Source: Stigmatella aurantiaca DW4/3-1
GTDB taxonomy: Bacteria > Myxococcota > Myxococcia > Myxococcales > Myxococcaceae
Reading direction: 5' to 3'
DNA: 64,000 nt
Assembly: GCF_000165485.1 (NCBI RefSeq)
Contig: NC_014623.1
Location: 6,094,893-6,158,892, forward strand
Positions 8,686-17,452 of this stretch are shown here, one piece after another (position 1 is the stretch's first letter; the number at the start of each line of letters is the position of its first letter). Under the pieces are notes generated by a model that searched no databases, had not been told where the DNA came from, and worked only from the letters and a program-made list of their open reading frames with translations. Made by a program: the position numbers and the translations under genes.

Positions 8686-10647
8686 ATGCACGGGACGCTC
8701 ACGCGAAAGGCATGGGGGCCTCTGGCCATCGTCTTGCTGGGATTGGGCGCCTGGTGGGCCGTGGCGGGACGGGGACAGCCGGGGGTGCCAGCCTTCCCCG
8801 GGGCCTCGGTCTCACAACCTTTGCCCTCACAGGGAAGCCCGGAGACAACCGCATCCACCCCACCGCTCCAGGGCTCCCGCGCGTGGCGCCCTGGCAGCCT
8901 CTATCGCTATGAGGTGAGCAGCCATCAGGATGTCTCCCTGAGTCAACCCCAGACAGCGGCCCCCGCCATGCCCGGAATGCGGTTCCGGCTGAAGGGCGAG
9001 TGGCAGGTCGGCCTCGTCTCCGCGCAAGAAAACCGCGTCGAGGCCCGTGTCCACCTGCGCCTGACCTCGTTCTCCGCGAATGTAGACGGCCAGGAGCGGC
9101 TTGACCCCGATGCCGAGCGCACCCTCTCGGCGGGTCTGGAGACGCCCTTCTTCCTCACCCTCGAGAAGAGCGGCGCGGTGAAGCTTGTCCACTTCGAGCG
9201 AGACATCGATGGCCTGGCTCAGGGCCTCCTGCGCTCCATCGTGGCCTCCACCCAGTTCGTCACGGCGGGTGGGCTGGGTGCCTCCTGGCAAACGGAGGAG
9301 TCCGATTCCACGGGCCAATACCTGGCCGCTTACCGCCGTCTGGCGCCCGCCCGCTTCGAAAAGACCAAACGCCACTATTCCCATCTGGCGTCGGAACAGG
9401 GGCTGGTGCCCATCGAACCGGGAGTCCGCCTTCAGGTGCGCTCGGTCACCAACACCGAGCTGGCCGAGGATCTCTGGATCCGCTCCCTGGAGGGAAACGA
9501 GTTGCTGGAGGCCGAGCTGGGCACGGGGATGCCCACGGCCTCCACCACCCTCGCCGTGACGCTGCGCCTGCTGGAGCGCCGCGAGGACCCCTCGCTCCTG
9601 GGCGCCATGGCCGCGCGGAAGGCCTCGCTCATCTCCCTGCCGCTGGGCAGCTTCGCGGGGCAGGCCCAGGACCCCATGACCCACCACCGGCAGATCCTGG
9701 GAAACAGACGCTTCGAAGACATCGTCCAGGACTTGCGCTCGCTTCCCAAGGACGGGAAGGCCCGGGATGACGCGCGCACGGCGGCGCTCGAGCGGCTGCG
9801 AGCGCTCTTCTTGCTCCAGCCCTCCGAGGCACTCAAGGTCTCCGGCATTCTGCGCTCGGGCATCGAGCCGACCGCGGCCAGCCCCATGATTGGCGCGCTG
9901 TCGGCGGCCAGCACCCCCGAGGCCCTCCAAACCCTGTCGCGCGCCGTCGAGGACACCACCCTCGCTCCCCCCGTCCGCACGGATGCCGTGGCTGCCCTGG
10001 GCATGGCCGGGTCGCCCTCTCAAGAGGGCGTGGACACCCTGTGGCGCACCACCCGTGACGCTGCCCCAGAGCTGCGCGACACGGCGGCACTGGCCCTTGG
10101 CAACGCGGCCATGAACTTGCGAGACGACGACCCCCGGCGCGCGGACGCCTTGGTGGGCGAGTTGGTGAGTGCCTACCGCTCGGCCACCACCCCCGAGCAG
10201 CAAGCCCTGGTGTTGCAGGCCCTGGGCAATACCCACGCCCCCAGCGCGCAACCCATCTTGCTGGAAGGACTCCGCTCTCCCAACCCGCTCGTCCGCGCGG
10301 CGGCGGTCGTCTCGCTGCGTTTCTCTTCAGATCCCTCCACCGATCAGCTCCTGAGCCAGGTGCTCATCGCCGATCCCTCCTCCGAGGTCCGCAAAAGCGC
10401 GGTCTTTGCTTGCAGTTTCCGCACCCTCCCCCCCCTGCTCCCGGGGCTCCAGCGCGCCTTGCAAAGCGATCCAGCGGACGCCGTACGCGCGGAGATTGTC
10501 TTCCTGATTGGGAGAAACCGCACTACCCTGCCCCAGGTAGACGCATTGCTCACTTGGTCCAGCCAGAACGATCGCAGTGCGGACATCCGTCAGGCCGCGA
10601 TGTCCTTTCTTCGCCCTTCCGCGCAACCTCTTCCCCCTTCTCCCTGA
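8686..10647 (+). CDS. exported HEAT-repeat protein with vitellogenin-like N-terminal half
   Basis: This 653-aa protein has one N-terminal hydrophobic segment (about residues 12-29) that serves as signal or anchor. The first 290 residues are beta-rich (SLYRYEVSS, GEWQVGLVSAQENRVEAR) and recall the N-terminal beta-barrel of vitellogenin-type lipid-transfer modules. Residues about 370-640 are clear HEAT repeats, such as LVRAAAVVSLRFSSD and SSEVRKSAVFACSF. The barrel plus helical-array order also matches the vitellogenin family, which binds lipid, but this is inferred from pattern only. ATG 8686 is used; the local Shine-Dalgarno is weak. It stands alone between divergent and tandem neighbours. 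Confidence 0.7.
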   Translation: MHGTLTRKAWGPLAIVLLGLGAWWAVAGRGQPGVPAFPGASVSQPLPSQGSPETTASTPPLQGSRAWRPGSLYRYEVSSHQDVSLSQPQTAAPAMPGMRFRLKGEWQVGLVSAQENRVEARVHLRLTSFSANVDGQERLDPDAERTLSAGLETPFFLTLEKSGAVKLVHFERDIDGLAQGLLRSIVASTQFVTAGGLGASWQTEESDSTGQYLAAYRRLAPARFEKTKRHYSHLASEQGLVPIEPGVRLQVRSVTNTELAEDLWIRSLEGNELLEAELGTGMPTASTTLAVTLRLLERREDPSLLGAMAARKASLISLPLGSFAGQAQDPMTHHRQILGNRRFEDIVQDLRSLPKDGKARDDARTAALERLRALFLLQPSEALKVSGILRSGIEPTAASPMIGALSAASTPEALQTLSRAVEDTTLAPPVRTDAVAALGMAGSPSQEGVDTLWRTTRDAAPELRDTAALALGNAAMNLRDDDPRRADALVGELVSAYRSATTPEQQALVLQALGNTHAPSAQPILLEGLRSPNPLVRAAAVVSLRFSSDPSTDQLLSQVLIADPSSEVRKSAVFACSFRTLPPLLPGLQRALQSDPADAVRAEIVFLIGRNRTTLPQVDALLTWSSQNDRSADIRQAAMSFLRPSAQPLPPSP

Positions 10648-10770
10648 TGATGTCACGCGGCCCCGCGTTCTCACAGCTCAGCCCTCTGGTCTGAGAAGGC
10701 TTCACGCGGAGTATACATTTTCGGTCAGATGTATTACGCTGCCAAACCCGCTATTCCCGAAAGGAAGGCC

Positions 10771-11982
10771 ATGACGCGCCCGATGCTCAAGGCAGTATGG
10801 ATGATGACAGTAGTGGTACCCGGGCTTGCTCTCGCAGACGACGCCCCCCCTCACTACACCGATCCGAACACCTACCAAGTCGAGGTGATGTACCCGCCCG
10901 CATCCTATGCGACCGGGTACGTGATGAACGACCGGCTCCCCTGGGAGTCGTCCTATCCGTTCGTCGTGGGCGGCATCTACACCTCCGCGGATCAGACGGC
11001 GATCCTCAGTGAAGAGGTGGATGTGACCGGCGGCATCCTGTCCACCGAGGCGGGAACTCCGCTGCTCACGATCAACCAGGGCAACATCCCCGAGGCGGTC
11101 CGGCCCAATGTGCCGCCGCCCGTGGAGCACTTCCCGTCTCCGGACTCGATGCAAGTCCAGACCCCGTCGTACAACAAGTCGTACTCGCGCACCCAGAGCT
11201 TCGGTAACAACATCTTCGGAGGCGGTTACTCCATCGACACCGCCGTCACGGCCACCGACGGCACGCTGGCCGAGGCCAAGAAGGTGGAGGCCTTCGCCGA
11301 TGGCAAGGTCTTTGGCACCGCTTTCAACACGCAGAAAGAACTGGTGCGCGGCCGCGTGGATATCAAGGGCCAGGCCAGTGGCACCAACACCAGCAAGGCC
11401 ACGCTCTACGCGGTGGGCCAGCAGATCTGGTCCTCCAACCTCACCGCGACGTTCGCGCCCACCCCCATTGACTGGAGCCGCACGTTCTTCTCCGCCTCCA
11501 AGACTTTCATGGTCGGCCCCGTGCCGATCACCGTCAAGGCCTCGCTGGCCGGCGGTGTCAAGCTCAAGGTGCTCGGCGAGATCAACCCGACGTTCGCCCG
11601 GCTGACCGCGGAGCCCGGAGGATTCTCCAACGTCACGGCTTCCGCCTCGGTCAACATCATCATCGCCAGCTTTGGCGTCGAGGGAAACCTCACCCTCATC
11701 AACGCCAAGATGCCCTCGCTGGGACAGCTCTCCTGGCCGCTCTGCACCGTCAACTGGGAGCTCAGCTCCAAGCTGAACCTGAATACGCTCTCGGGCACCT
11801 TGAACCTCTTCGCGAAGATCAAGTTCCTCTTCTTCAGCAAGAAGTGGACGGTGACCATCGCCCGGTGGAGCGGACTCACCTACGACTGGACCCTCCTGGG
11901 AGTGAACGGCACCAAGGATCTCGGCATCTGCACCTCGGTTGATGGTGCCGGACCGCCTCTCCTCTCGGCCAGCGCGAACTGA
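10771..11982 (+). CDS. secreted beta-rich protein, unknown function
   Basis: This 403-aa protein has a signal peptide (MLKAVWMMTVVVPGLALA) with cleavage before DDAPP. The mature part is rich in Ser/Thr and alternating hydrophobic residues, consistent with an all-beta fold, and has no zinc, nucleotide or catalytic motif I recognise. An in-frame ATG at 10729 would add 14 residues before the signal; AAGGAAGG directly before ATG 10771 supports the shorter form. A strong terminator follows 25 bp after the stop, so it is a single-gene transcript. Confidence 0.7.
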   Translation: MTRPMLKAVWMMTVVVPGLALADDAPPHYTDPNTYQVEVMYPPASYATGYVMNDRLPWESSYPFVVGGIYTSADQTAILSEEVDVTGGILSTEAGTPLLTINQGNIPEAVRPNVPPPVEHFPSPDSMQVQTPSYNKSYSRTQSFGNNIFGGGYSIDTAVTATDGTLAEAKKVEAFADGKVFGTAFNTQKELVRGRVDIKGQASGTNTSKATLYAVGQQIWSSNLTATFAPTPIDWSRTFFSASKTFMVGPVPITVKASLAGGVKLKVLGEINPTFARLTAEPGGFSNVTASASVNIIIASFGVEGNLTLINAKMPSLGQLSWPLCTVNWELSSKLNLNTLSGTLNLFAKIKFLFFSKKWTVTIARWSGLTYDWTLLGVNGTKDLGICTSVDGAGPPLLSASAN

Positions 11983-12006
11983 CCTCTCGGCCAACAGTGC
12001 TGTGGA

Positions 12007-12035
12007 AGCCTCGCCTCAGGGCGAGGCTTTTTTTT
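12007..12035 (+). terminator. strong Rho-independent terminator
   Basis: A perfect 9-bp stem AGCCTCGCC/GGCGAGGCT with loop TCAG is followed by a run of eight T. It ends the transcript of the gene at 10771-11982. Confidence 0.93.
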
Positions 12036-12270
12036 GGGAGAACGCGGGTCAGCGCACACAGGCACTCAGAATGTGGCGAAACCCAGTTCTCAAGCTGTCT
12101 ACCGGGTTTTCACAAAAATCCATGACATTTTTCATAAAAGCCGTATACCGTTGAACCCTCTTAAATAAGTGACAGAAGGTTTAGTACGGGGACTCGAGTG
12201 CCGCCTCGCGCGGCATTGAGGCGCAGTGGTTCGTCTGAAGCATGGAGTAACCAACGTCCAAGGAGTCAGC

Positions 12271-13350
12271 ATGAACAAGATTCAAATTCTGGGTGCCATG
12301 GCTGTCGTCGCCGGCGTATCGCTGGTTTCCACGGAGGCAGAGGCGCAGCCAATCCTTCTCCAGCGCTGCAGCGCGGACAACCTGGACCCTGCCCAAGCGC
12401 TTGCACGCATCGAGTGGGCCCGCAAGTGCGCGCTCACGCAGCGTGTTGGCAGCCCGGGCGCTGGGTTCGACACGGGGATCCCGGCCGCGAACGGCGGGGG
12501 AAACCTCATTGAGTACGTCGAGACCGACTCGGCGGCCAACCCCAGCGGCAAGAACGCGTTCTCGGGGCCTGCCTATGGCTTCGAGGTCAACTACGCCAAC
12601 GTCAACACCACCTTCCTGAGCGGCGCCACCAGCCAGAACCCGGATCCGAACGGCTTCCAGAAGTGGTCGCGTCCCGCCAACCGCGCGCGCGCTCGTCCGC
12701 TGTACCCCACCTTCGGGACCACGGCCAACCTGGCCGATGCGAACAACTTCCAGCTCATTCCGAGCGCCACCAGCTGCCAGGTCCTGAACGGCGGCGCCCC
12801 GGCCGCGACCTTCTATGTGAACGGCTACTGCGAGGCGAGCTGCTACTCGGGTGACCAGACGGTCCTGTTCGAGGGCGGCGAGATGCCCATCCTCGACGCG
12901 CTGAACTCGCGCCGCGAGGACCTGGTGACCCTGTCGCCGGAGTCCACCCTGGACAACGTCCGGTTGGCGAAGAACAAGACCTACGGCTACACCGTGGAGA
13001 CGCGCGACACCACGCACGAGCTGTTCGCCATCTCCACCGCGGGCGGTGGCTCGCTGAACGTGACGGACGAGCACCCGATCATCAATGGCGATGGCCGCAT
13101 GGTGCAGGCGAAGACCCTGAAGATCGGTGATGAGCTGGTGCGCGCGGATGGTAGCCGCGATCCCATCGTGGGCATCGAGCGGGTCAAGCACTTCGGCAAG
13201 GTGTACAACATCCGCCCGGTGAGCGAGGACCTGGTCTCCAACGTCCTGGTGGCCCAGGGCTTCCTCGTCGGCTCGTCGCGGTTCCAGAACGATGATGTGG
13301 GCTACATCAACCGCATCATCCTCTACAGCGACGTGCCGCACATCCCGTAG
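12271..13350 (+). CDS. secreted protein with C-terminal Hint (hedgehog/intein) domain, copy 1
   Basis: This 359-aa protein has a signal peptide (ending STEAEA), then the N-terminal module shared with the genes at 7270 and 17453 (IEWARKCAL, RARPLYPTFGTT, FYVNGYCEASC). A Hint domain follows to the end. Its first residue is the Cys of CYSGDQTVLFE (block A); block B is NVTDEHPIING with the catalytic His; the last strand is VSNVLVAQGFLVGSS. The C-terminal His-Asn of true inteins is absent, so splicing is not expected. N-terminal thioester cleavage, as in hedgehog Hog or BIL domains, could release the module or attach it to a nucleophile. AAGGAG precedes ATG 12271. Confidence 0.88.
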   Translation: MNKIQILGAMAVVAGVSLVSTEAEAQPILLQRCSADNLDPAQALARIEWARKCALTQRVGSPGAGFDTGIPAANGGGNLIEYVETDSAANPSGKNAFSGPAYGFEVNYANVNTTFLSGATSQNPDPNGFQKWSRPANRARARPLYPTFGTTANLADANNFQLIPSATSCQVLNGGAPAATFYVNGYCEASCYSGDQTVLFEGGEMPILDALNSRREDLVTLSPESTLDNVRLAKNKTYGYTVETRDTTHELFAISTAGGGSLNVTDEHPIINGDGRMVQAKTLKIGDELVRADGSRDPIVGIERVKHFGKVYNIRPVSEDLVSNVLVAQGFLVGSSRFQNDDVGYINRIILYSDVPHIP

Positions 13351-13371
13351 TTCATTCGTCTGAAGAGGGCC

Positions 13372-13400
13372 AGGAGCCCGCCGTGCACCGGCGGGCTCCT
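13372..13400 (+). terminator. hairpin after Hint copy 1
   Basis: A perfect 12-bp GC-rich stem (AGGAGCCCGCCG/CGGCGGGCTCCT, loop TGCAC) lies 21 bp after the Hint gene. No T-run follows, so termination may be Rho-aided. Confidence 0.6.
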
Positions 13401-13474
13401 CGCTAGACCCCCTCTCACTCTCGCGGGTGGGAGGCATTGCGTTTCTTCCGCTCTGCTGAAGGCCTGGGATTTCG

Positions 13475-14287
13475 ATGAAGCCCTTCCGAATCACACTCGC
13501 CGTTGCGGTGCTCATCCTGGCGGCCGTTGCCACGGTCGAGTTCGCCCTGTCAGGGCCTCCCGAGGTACCTCCGCTGGCCGCACCCGAAGTGGCCGCCGCC
13601 GCCCCCTCTGCCCCGCAGGCCCCCGCGCCTTCGCGGCCACAGCCCAAGTCCCCCGCCCCCGCGGAGGCCGTCATTCCGGCCCTGCTCGCGGCTCCCGACA
13701 AGCCTCTGCTGCCCGAGGATGACGGAGAACATGGCGAATTCACCACCTCGACGGACATCCTCAAGCAGCGCCTCTTCAAGCGCGAGCCCAAGCTGGCTCA
13801 GTTCGACTACTTCCGCGAGCACGTCCTGCTCGACTCCGTCAGCCGGGAAAGCTACCGCAAGCTGCTGCTGGACAAGGAGATGCTCGCGCAGACACGCGAT
13901 GACCTGCTGCACCCGAAAGACGCCAAGGACACGACCGAGACGAACGTCAAGCGCTTGATGCAGATCGACTACCTGCGCGAGGGCATGAACTGGAAGGAGA
14001 ACCCGGAGGCGGAGCACCTGCTCGCCACGGTGGAGTCCATCATCTTGGAAGACTCCTTCACGGATCAGATGAACCCCGGCGTCAAGCGCTCCATCGCCGC
14101 GACCAAGATGGAGCTGTACGAGCTGCTTTCCAACCGCGATCCCGCTCGCGCGCTGGCGCTGGTGGAAAAGGCCCGGGGGACCCGTCTGGAGAAGATGCTC
14201 CAGTACTTCGCCGAGCACAACCAGCGCCGCCTCGCCAAGGAACGCGAGCTGAGCTTGCAGGCACAAACATCCAACCCCAAGCCATGA
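13475..14287 (+). CDS. membrane-anchored protein, unknown function
   Basis: This 270-aa protein has one N-terminal hydrophobic segment (ITLAVAVLILAAVATVEFAL), then a long Ala/Pro linker to about residue 75 and a charged, helical C-terminal domain. No recognised family is visible. Its stop TGA overlaps ATG 14284 of the downstream frame, so it is probably co-transcribed and coupled with the SBBP lipoprotein that follows. The single-anchor plus Pro-rich spacer design suggests a periplasmic domain held off the inner membrane. Confidence 0.65.
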   Translation: MKPFRITLAVAVLILAAVATVEFALSGPPEVPPLAAPEVAAAAPSAPQAPAPSRPQPKSPAPAEAVIPALLAAPDKPLLPEDDGEHGEFTTSTDILKQRLFKREPKLAQFDYFREHVLLDSVSRESYRKLLLDKEMLAQTRDDLLHPKDAKDTTETNVKRLMQIDYLREGMNWKENPEAEHLLATVESIILEDSFTDQMNPGVKRSIAATKMELYELLSNRDPARALALVEKARGTRLEKMLQYFAEHNQRRLAKERELSLQAQTSNPKP

Positions 14288-14301
14288 TGGAAAGACCATC
14301 C

Positions 14302-15697
14302 ATGTCCGTCTTCATCTCTTTCAGAAACCTCCTGGCGGCCACCGCGGTGGGCTCGCTGGCGGCCGGCTGTAGCCCCGAGGATCTCCCTCAAGAAGATCCC
14401 TCCCGCCACAGCCTCGGGTGGTCCACCCAGGGCTGGGAGCTCATCGGCACCACCTTCGGGGCGGGCCAGAGCGATGAGGCCACGGACCTCTGGATCCACC
14501 CCTTCACGGGTGCCGTCTATGTCTCCGGCTACGAGAATGGCTCGCTGGGACAGGCGACGGTCGAACCCTCGGGCAGCGCAGACGGTCTGATCATCTCCTT
14601 CTCCTCGGACCTGGTCCAAGACAAAGTCCTCAAGTTCAACAGCCTCGATGGGAAGGCAGAGGTCATCGAGGCGATCAGCGCCAAGCCCATCCAGGGGCAG
14701 GACCAGTTCGACCTGTACTTCGCGGGACGAACCACGGGCAAATTCAACAACGGGACCCCCAACGCCGGCCAGTACGACACCATCGTGGGCTGGACCAACG
14801 GCAGGTTCACCTCTCAGAAGGTCTTCCAGTTTGGCACGGAGCGTCCACAACACCCGCGGCGGCTCGCCATCGATGGCGCGGGCGGGATCGTCGTCTCCGG
14901 GTACGACGATATTTACGTCCCCTCCAACTACGTGGAGGCGTGGGAAGATCCGTTCGTCATGAAGTTGCAGCGCTCGAACAACAACCTGGCCGCCGTCACC
15001 GGGTGGCCGGTTCAGTTCTCCACCCTCTACACGGACCTGCTGCCAGGCATGGCGATGAAGTCCGAAGCGAATGCTCCGATTTATGTCACGGGTGCCAATG
15101 CCGCTGGCAACGGCCGTGGCATGTTCGTGAAGAAGTTCCGGCCCGACGGTTCCATCGAGTGGACCGCCCCGCAGTCTCCCATTTCCCTGGACATGGGGGC
15201 GGCGCTTCATGTGCTGCCAGACAACACCGTGCTCTTCGCTGGTTCCAGCTATGCCGACTTCGGGCAGGGCACCATTGGAGAGCAGGACGTGGTGGTGCGC
15301 CGGCTGAGCCCGGACAACAACGGGCAGCCGCTTTGGACCCGGACGTACGGCACCACGAACGCCGAGTGGGTCACGGACATGACCGTCGACGCCAGTGGCA
15401 ACATCTACGTGGTCGGCCAGACGCTGGGCTCGTTCGATCCCAACATCCCGCCCAACCTGGAGGAGAGCGACATCTTCCTGATCAAGCTGGCGCCCGATGG
15501 AAGCTCGCCGCAGTACTTCCAGATCGGCTCGCCGGGAGAGGACTACCCCTCCTCCGTCGAGGTCAAGGCGAACGGCGACATCTTCGTGGCGGGCTACACC
15601 ACGGGCGCCCTCTTCACGGGTAAGCCGCACAAGGGGGGGCCGCGATGGCTTCGTGTTCCGTGTGACGCCTCCCGGATTCGGTACGGGCTCCTACTAG
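14302..15697 (+). pseudogene. SBBP-repeat lipoprotein with a frameshift at a G7 tract
   Basis: The protein starts with a lipoprotein signal (AVGSLAAGC) and carries propeller-type repeats such as GNIYVVGQTLG and FVAGYTTG. The frame is intact to the run of seven G at 15633-15639. Reading straight through gives an Arg/Trp/Ala/Pro-rich tail that runs into the next gene and ends at 16089. Reading with one G fewer gives GGRDGFVFRVTPPGFGTGSY and a stop at 15697, matching the end of its tandem paralogue. So the tract holds a one-base insertion: a sequencing error, a recent mutation or a phase-variable switch. ATG 14302 has GGAAAG upstream; ATG 14284 overlaps the preceding stop. Confidence 0.8.
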
Positions 15698-15767
15698 GCA
15701 AGCGCTGCCCGCCGTCACCTCCTGTTTCCAGCACAGAACGCGCAGTTCCCTTGGAGAAGCCCTGTCT

Positions 15768-17354
15768 ATGTCCCTGCGTCCGAGCGTGGTGCTCCTGGTG
15801 TCTGCCTTGGTGGTGCTGGCGGCCTGTGGTGAGGACCCACCCGATGATGGGACGCCCGACAGTGGGGTCACGCCGGATGGTGGGAATGACGGCGGCCTGC
15901 CCGCCGATGGTGGCACGCCCGATGGCGGCGGCGCACCCGACGGCGGCGGCACGCCCGACGGCGGCGGCACGCCCGACGGTGGCGGCACACCCGATGGCGG
16001 CGGCACACCCGATGGCGGCGGCACACCCGACGGCGGCGGTACGCCACGCTGTGTCGTCCCGCCAACAGCGTGGACCAACGGGGGAGTGATGTGGGGCACA
16101 GGGCTCAGCGATGAGGTCCTGGACGTGGTCATCGACAGCGAGGCGAATGTCTTCGTCGCAGGCTATGAGGGTGGCATCACGGGACAGACCAACATCGATC
16201 CCTCCGGCAATGCCAGCGCGGTGCTCGTGAAGCTCGCGCCAAGCCCCTCAGGGCTGGCGCCGGCCTGGAAGAAGGTGTTCGACACCGCAGGAACGGACAC
16301 CCTCGAAGCGCTCACCTTCCACCCGGATACCGGCAAGCTGTACTTCGCGGGCCGCACCACCGGCGCCTTCCCTGGCTTCACCCACCAGGGCCAGCAGGAC
16401 CTCTTCCTGGGCGGACCGGCCAGCGCCTCGGATCTCGAGGTCCTCTATCAGGGGGGCTCGGAGACGCCCCAGCACCCCCGCCGGCTCCACTTCGATGCCG
16501 CGCGAGACATCATCGTCAGTGGGTTCGATGACATCTACATCCCGACCAACTACGTCGATAAGTGGGAAGACCCCTTCGTTGCCAAGCTGCGCCGGGAAGG
16601 AGACGCGTTCTCGGTGCAGTGGTGGTGGCAGTTCAACACCCTTCATACCGACATGCTGGGGGGAACAGCGGTCGATTCCCGGGACACGTCGTCCATCTAC
16701 ATCACGGGCGTCAACGCCGCCGGTGCCCAGCGTGGCACCTTCGCGCAAAAGGTCGACACGAACCACCAGAACCTGTGGTTCCAGCGCCAATCACCGGTTG
16801 GAATCGACATGATGCAGGCAGCCGAGTTCATGCCGGACGGGCACGTGGCCATCGCGGGATCGACCTTCGCCCAGATGGGGGATCAGGCTTATGGCCAGCA
16901 AGACATCGTGGTCAGGAAGCTGGATGCTGCGACGGGCTTGCCCATCTGGACGTTCCAGTTTGGCTCCGAGGAGTCCGACTGGGTCACGGATCTGGCGGTG
17001 GACGCCCAGGGCAACCTCTTCGTGGTGGGGCAGACGCCCATGGCCCTGCGTGAAGGCTACGAGAGCATGGGCGAGATGGATGTGTTCCTGGTGAAGCTGA
17101 GCCCGGAAGGACGGCTGCTCGACGTCTTCCAGTGGGGCAGCGCCGGAGAGGACTATCCCTCCACCGTGGCCGTGGATGCATGTGGAGAGGCTGTCATCGG
17201 TGGCTTCACCACCGGAGACCTCTTCGGTCAGGTCCAAGGGGCCCGGGATGCCTTCCTTGTCACCACCGCACCCGCGGTCACCATTCCCACTGGCATGCAA
17301 CGGGTGCCAACCCTTCCGCGAGAAGCGGGTTGGTGTGGGGGGGCGATACAATAA
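15768..17354 (+). CDS. SBBP-repeat lipoprotein with Gly-Asp-Pro hexapeptide linker
   Basis: The 528-aa protein has a lipobox (VVLAAC, Cys20), a low-complexity linker with seven copies of DGGG(T/A)P at residues 52-93, and a propeller of about 430 residues. Propeller motifs include FVAGYEGGITGQ, LYFAGRTTG, IYITGVNAAG and LFVVGQTPM. It is a tandem paralogue of the gene at 14302: both share ETPQHPRRL / RPQHPRRL and an NYV...WEDPFV stretch. It should sit on the outer membrane with the propeller exposed. It starts 70 bp after the frame-corrected stop of its neighbour. Confidence 0.85.
   Translation: MSLRPSVVLLVSALVVLAACGEDPPDDGTPDSGVTPDGGNDGGLPADGGTPDGGGAPDGGGTPDGGGTPDGGGTPDGGGTPDGGGTPDGGGTPRCVVPPTAWTNGGVMWGTGLSDEVLDVVIDSEANVFVAGYEGGITGQTNIDPSGNASAVLVKLAPSPSGLAPAWKKVFDTAGTDTLEALTFHPDTGKLYFAGRTTGAFPGFTHQGQQDLFLGGPASASDLEVLYQGGSETPQHPRRLHFDAARDIIVSGFDDIYIPTNYVDKWEDPFVAKLRREGDAFSVQWWWQFNTLHTDMLGGTAVDSRDTSSIYITGVNAAGAQRGTFAQKVDTNHQNLWFQRQSPVGIDMMQAAEFMPDGHVAIAGSTFAQMGDQAYGQQDIVVRKLDAATGLPIWTFQFGSEESDWVTDLAVDAQGNLFVVGQTPMALREGYESMGEMDVFLVKLSPEGRLLDVFQWGSAGEDYPSTVAVDACGEAVIGGFTTGDLFGQVQGARDAFLVTTAPAVTIPTGMQRVPTLPREAGWCGGAIQ
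15921..16046 (+). repeat. 18-bp coding tandem repeat, seven copies
   Basis: Seven near-perfect copies of an 18-bp unit encode the hexapeptide DGGG(T/A)P in the linker of the lipoprotein at 15768. Copies differ mainly at third positions (gacggc/gatggc, acg/aca), which suggests slippage growth followed by drift. Copy number may vary between strains. Confidence 0.9.
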
Positions 17355-17452
17355 AATTTTTCTGCTCTAGTGAAAAACACCCTATGCAAGTGTTTGGGAC
17401 TTCTCCAAAATAAGTGCCGCTTCCATAAGCAACCACCAGTAAGGAGTCTCAA

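Noticed and set aside
12181-15630. Long minus frames over the Hint copy 1 and SBBP regions
   Set aside because: They mirror the plus-strand genes, lack Shine-Dalgarno sites and have no family motif.
15697-16089. C-terminal extension of the SBBP lipoprotein in its unshifted frame
   Set aside because: It is Arg/Trp/Pro-rich readthrough after the G7 run and overlaps the next gene; the homologous ending is in the other frame.
12163-17416. AAATAAGTG shared upstream of both Hint genes
   Set aside because: It is only nine bases and lies at different distances from the two starts (about 100 and 37 bp), so a common operator is not supported.
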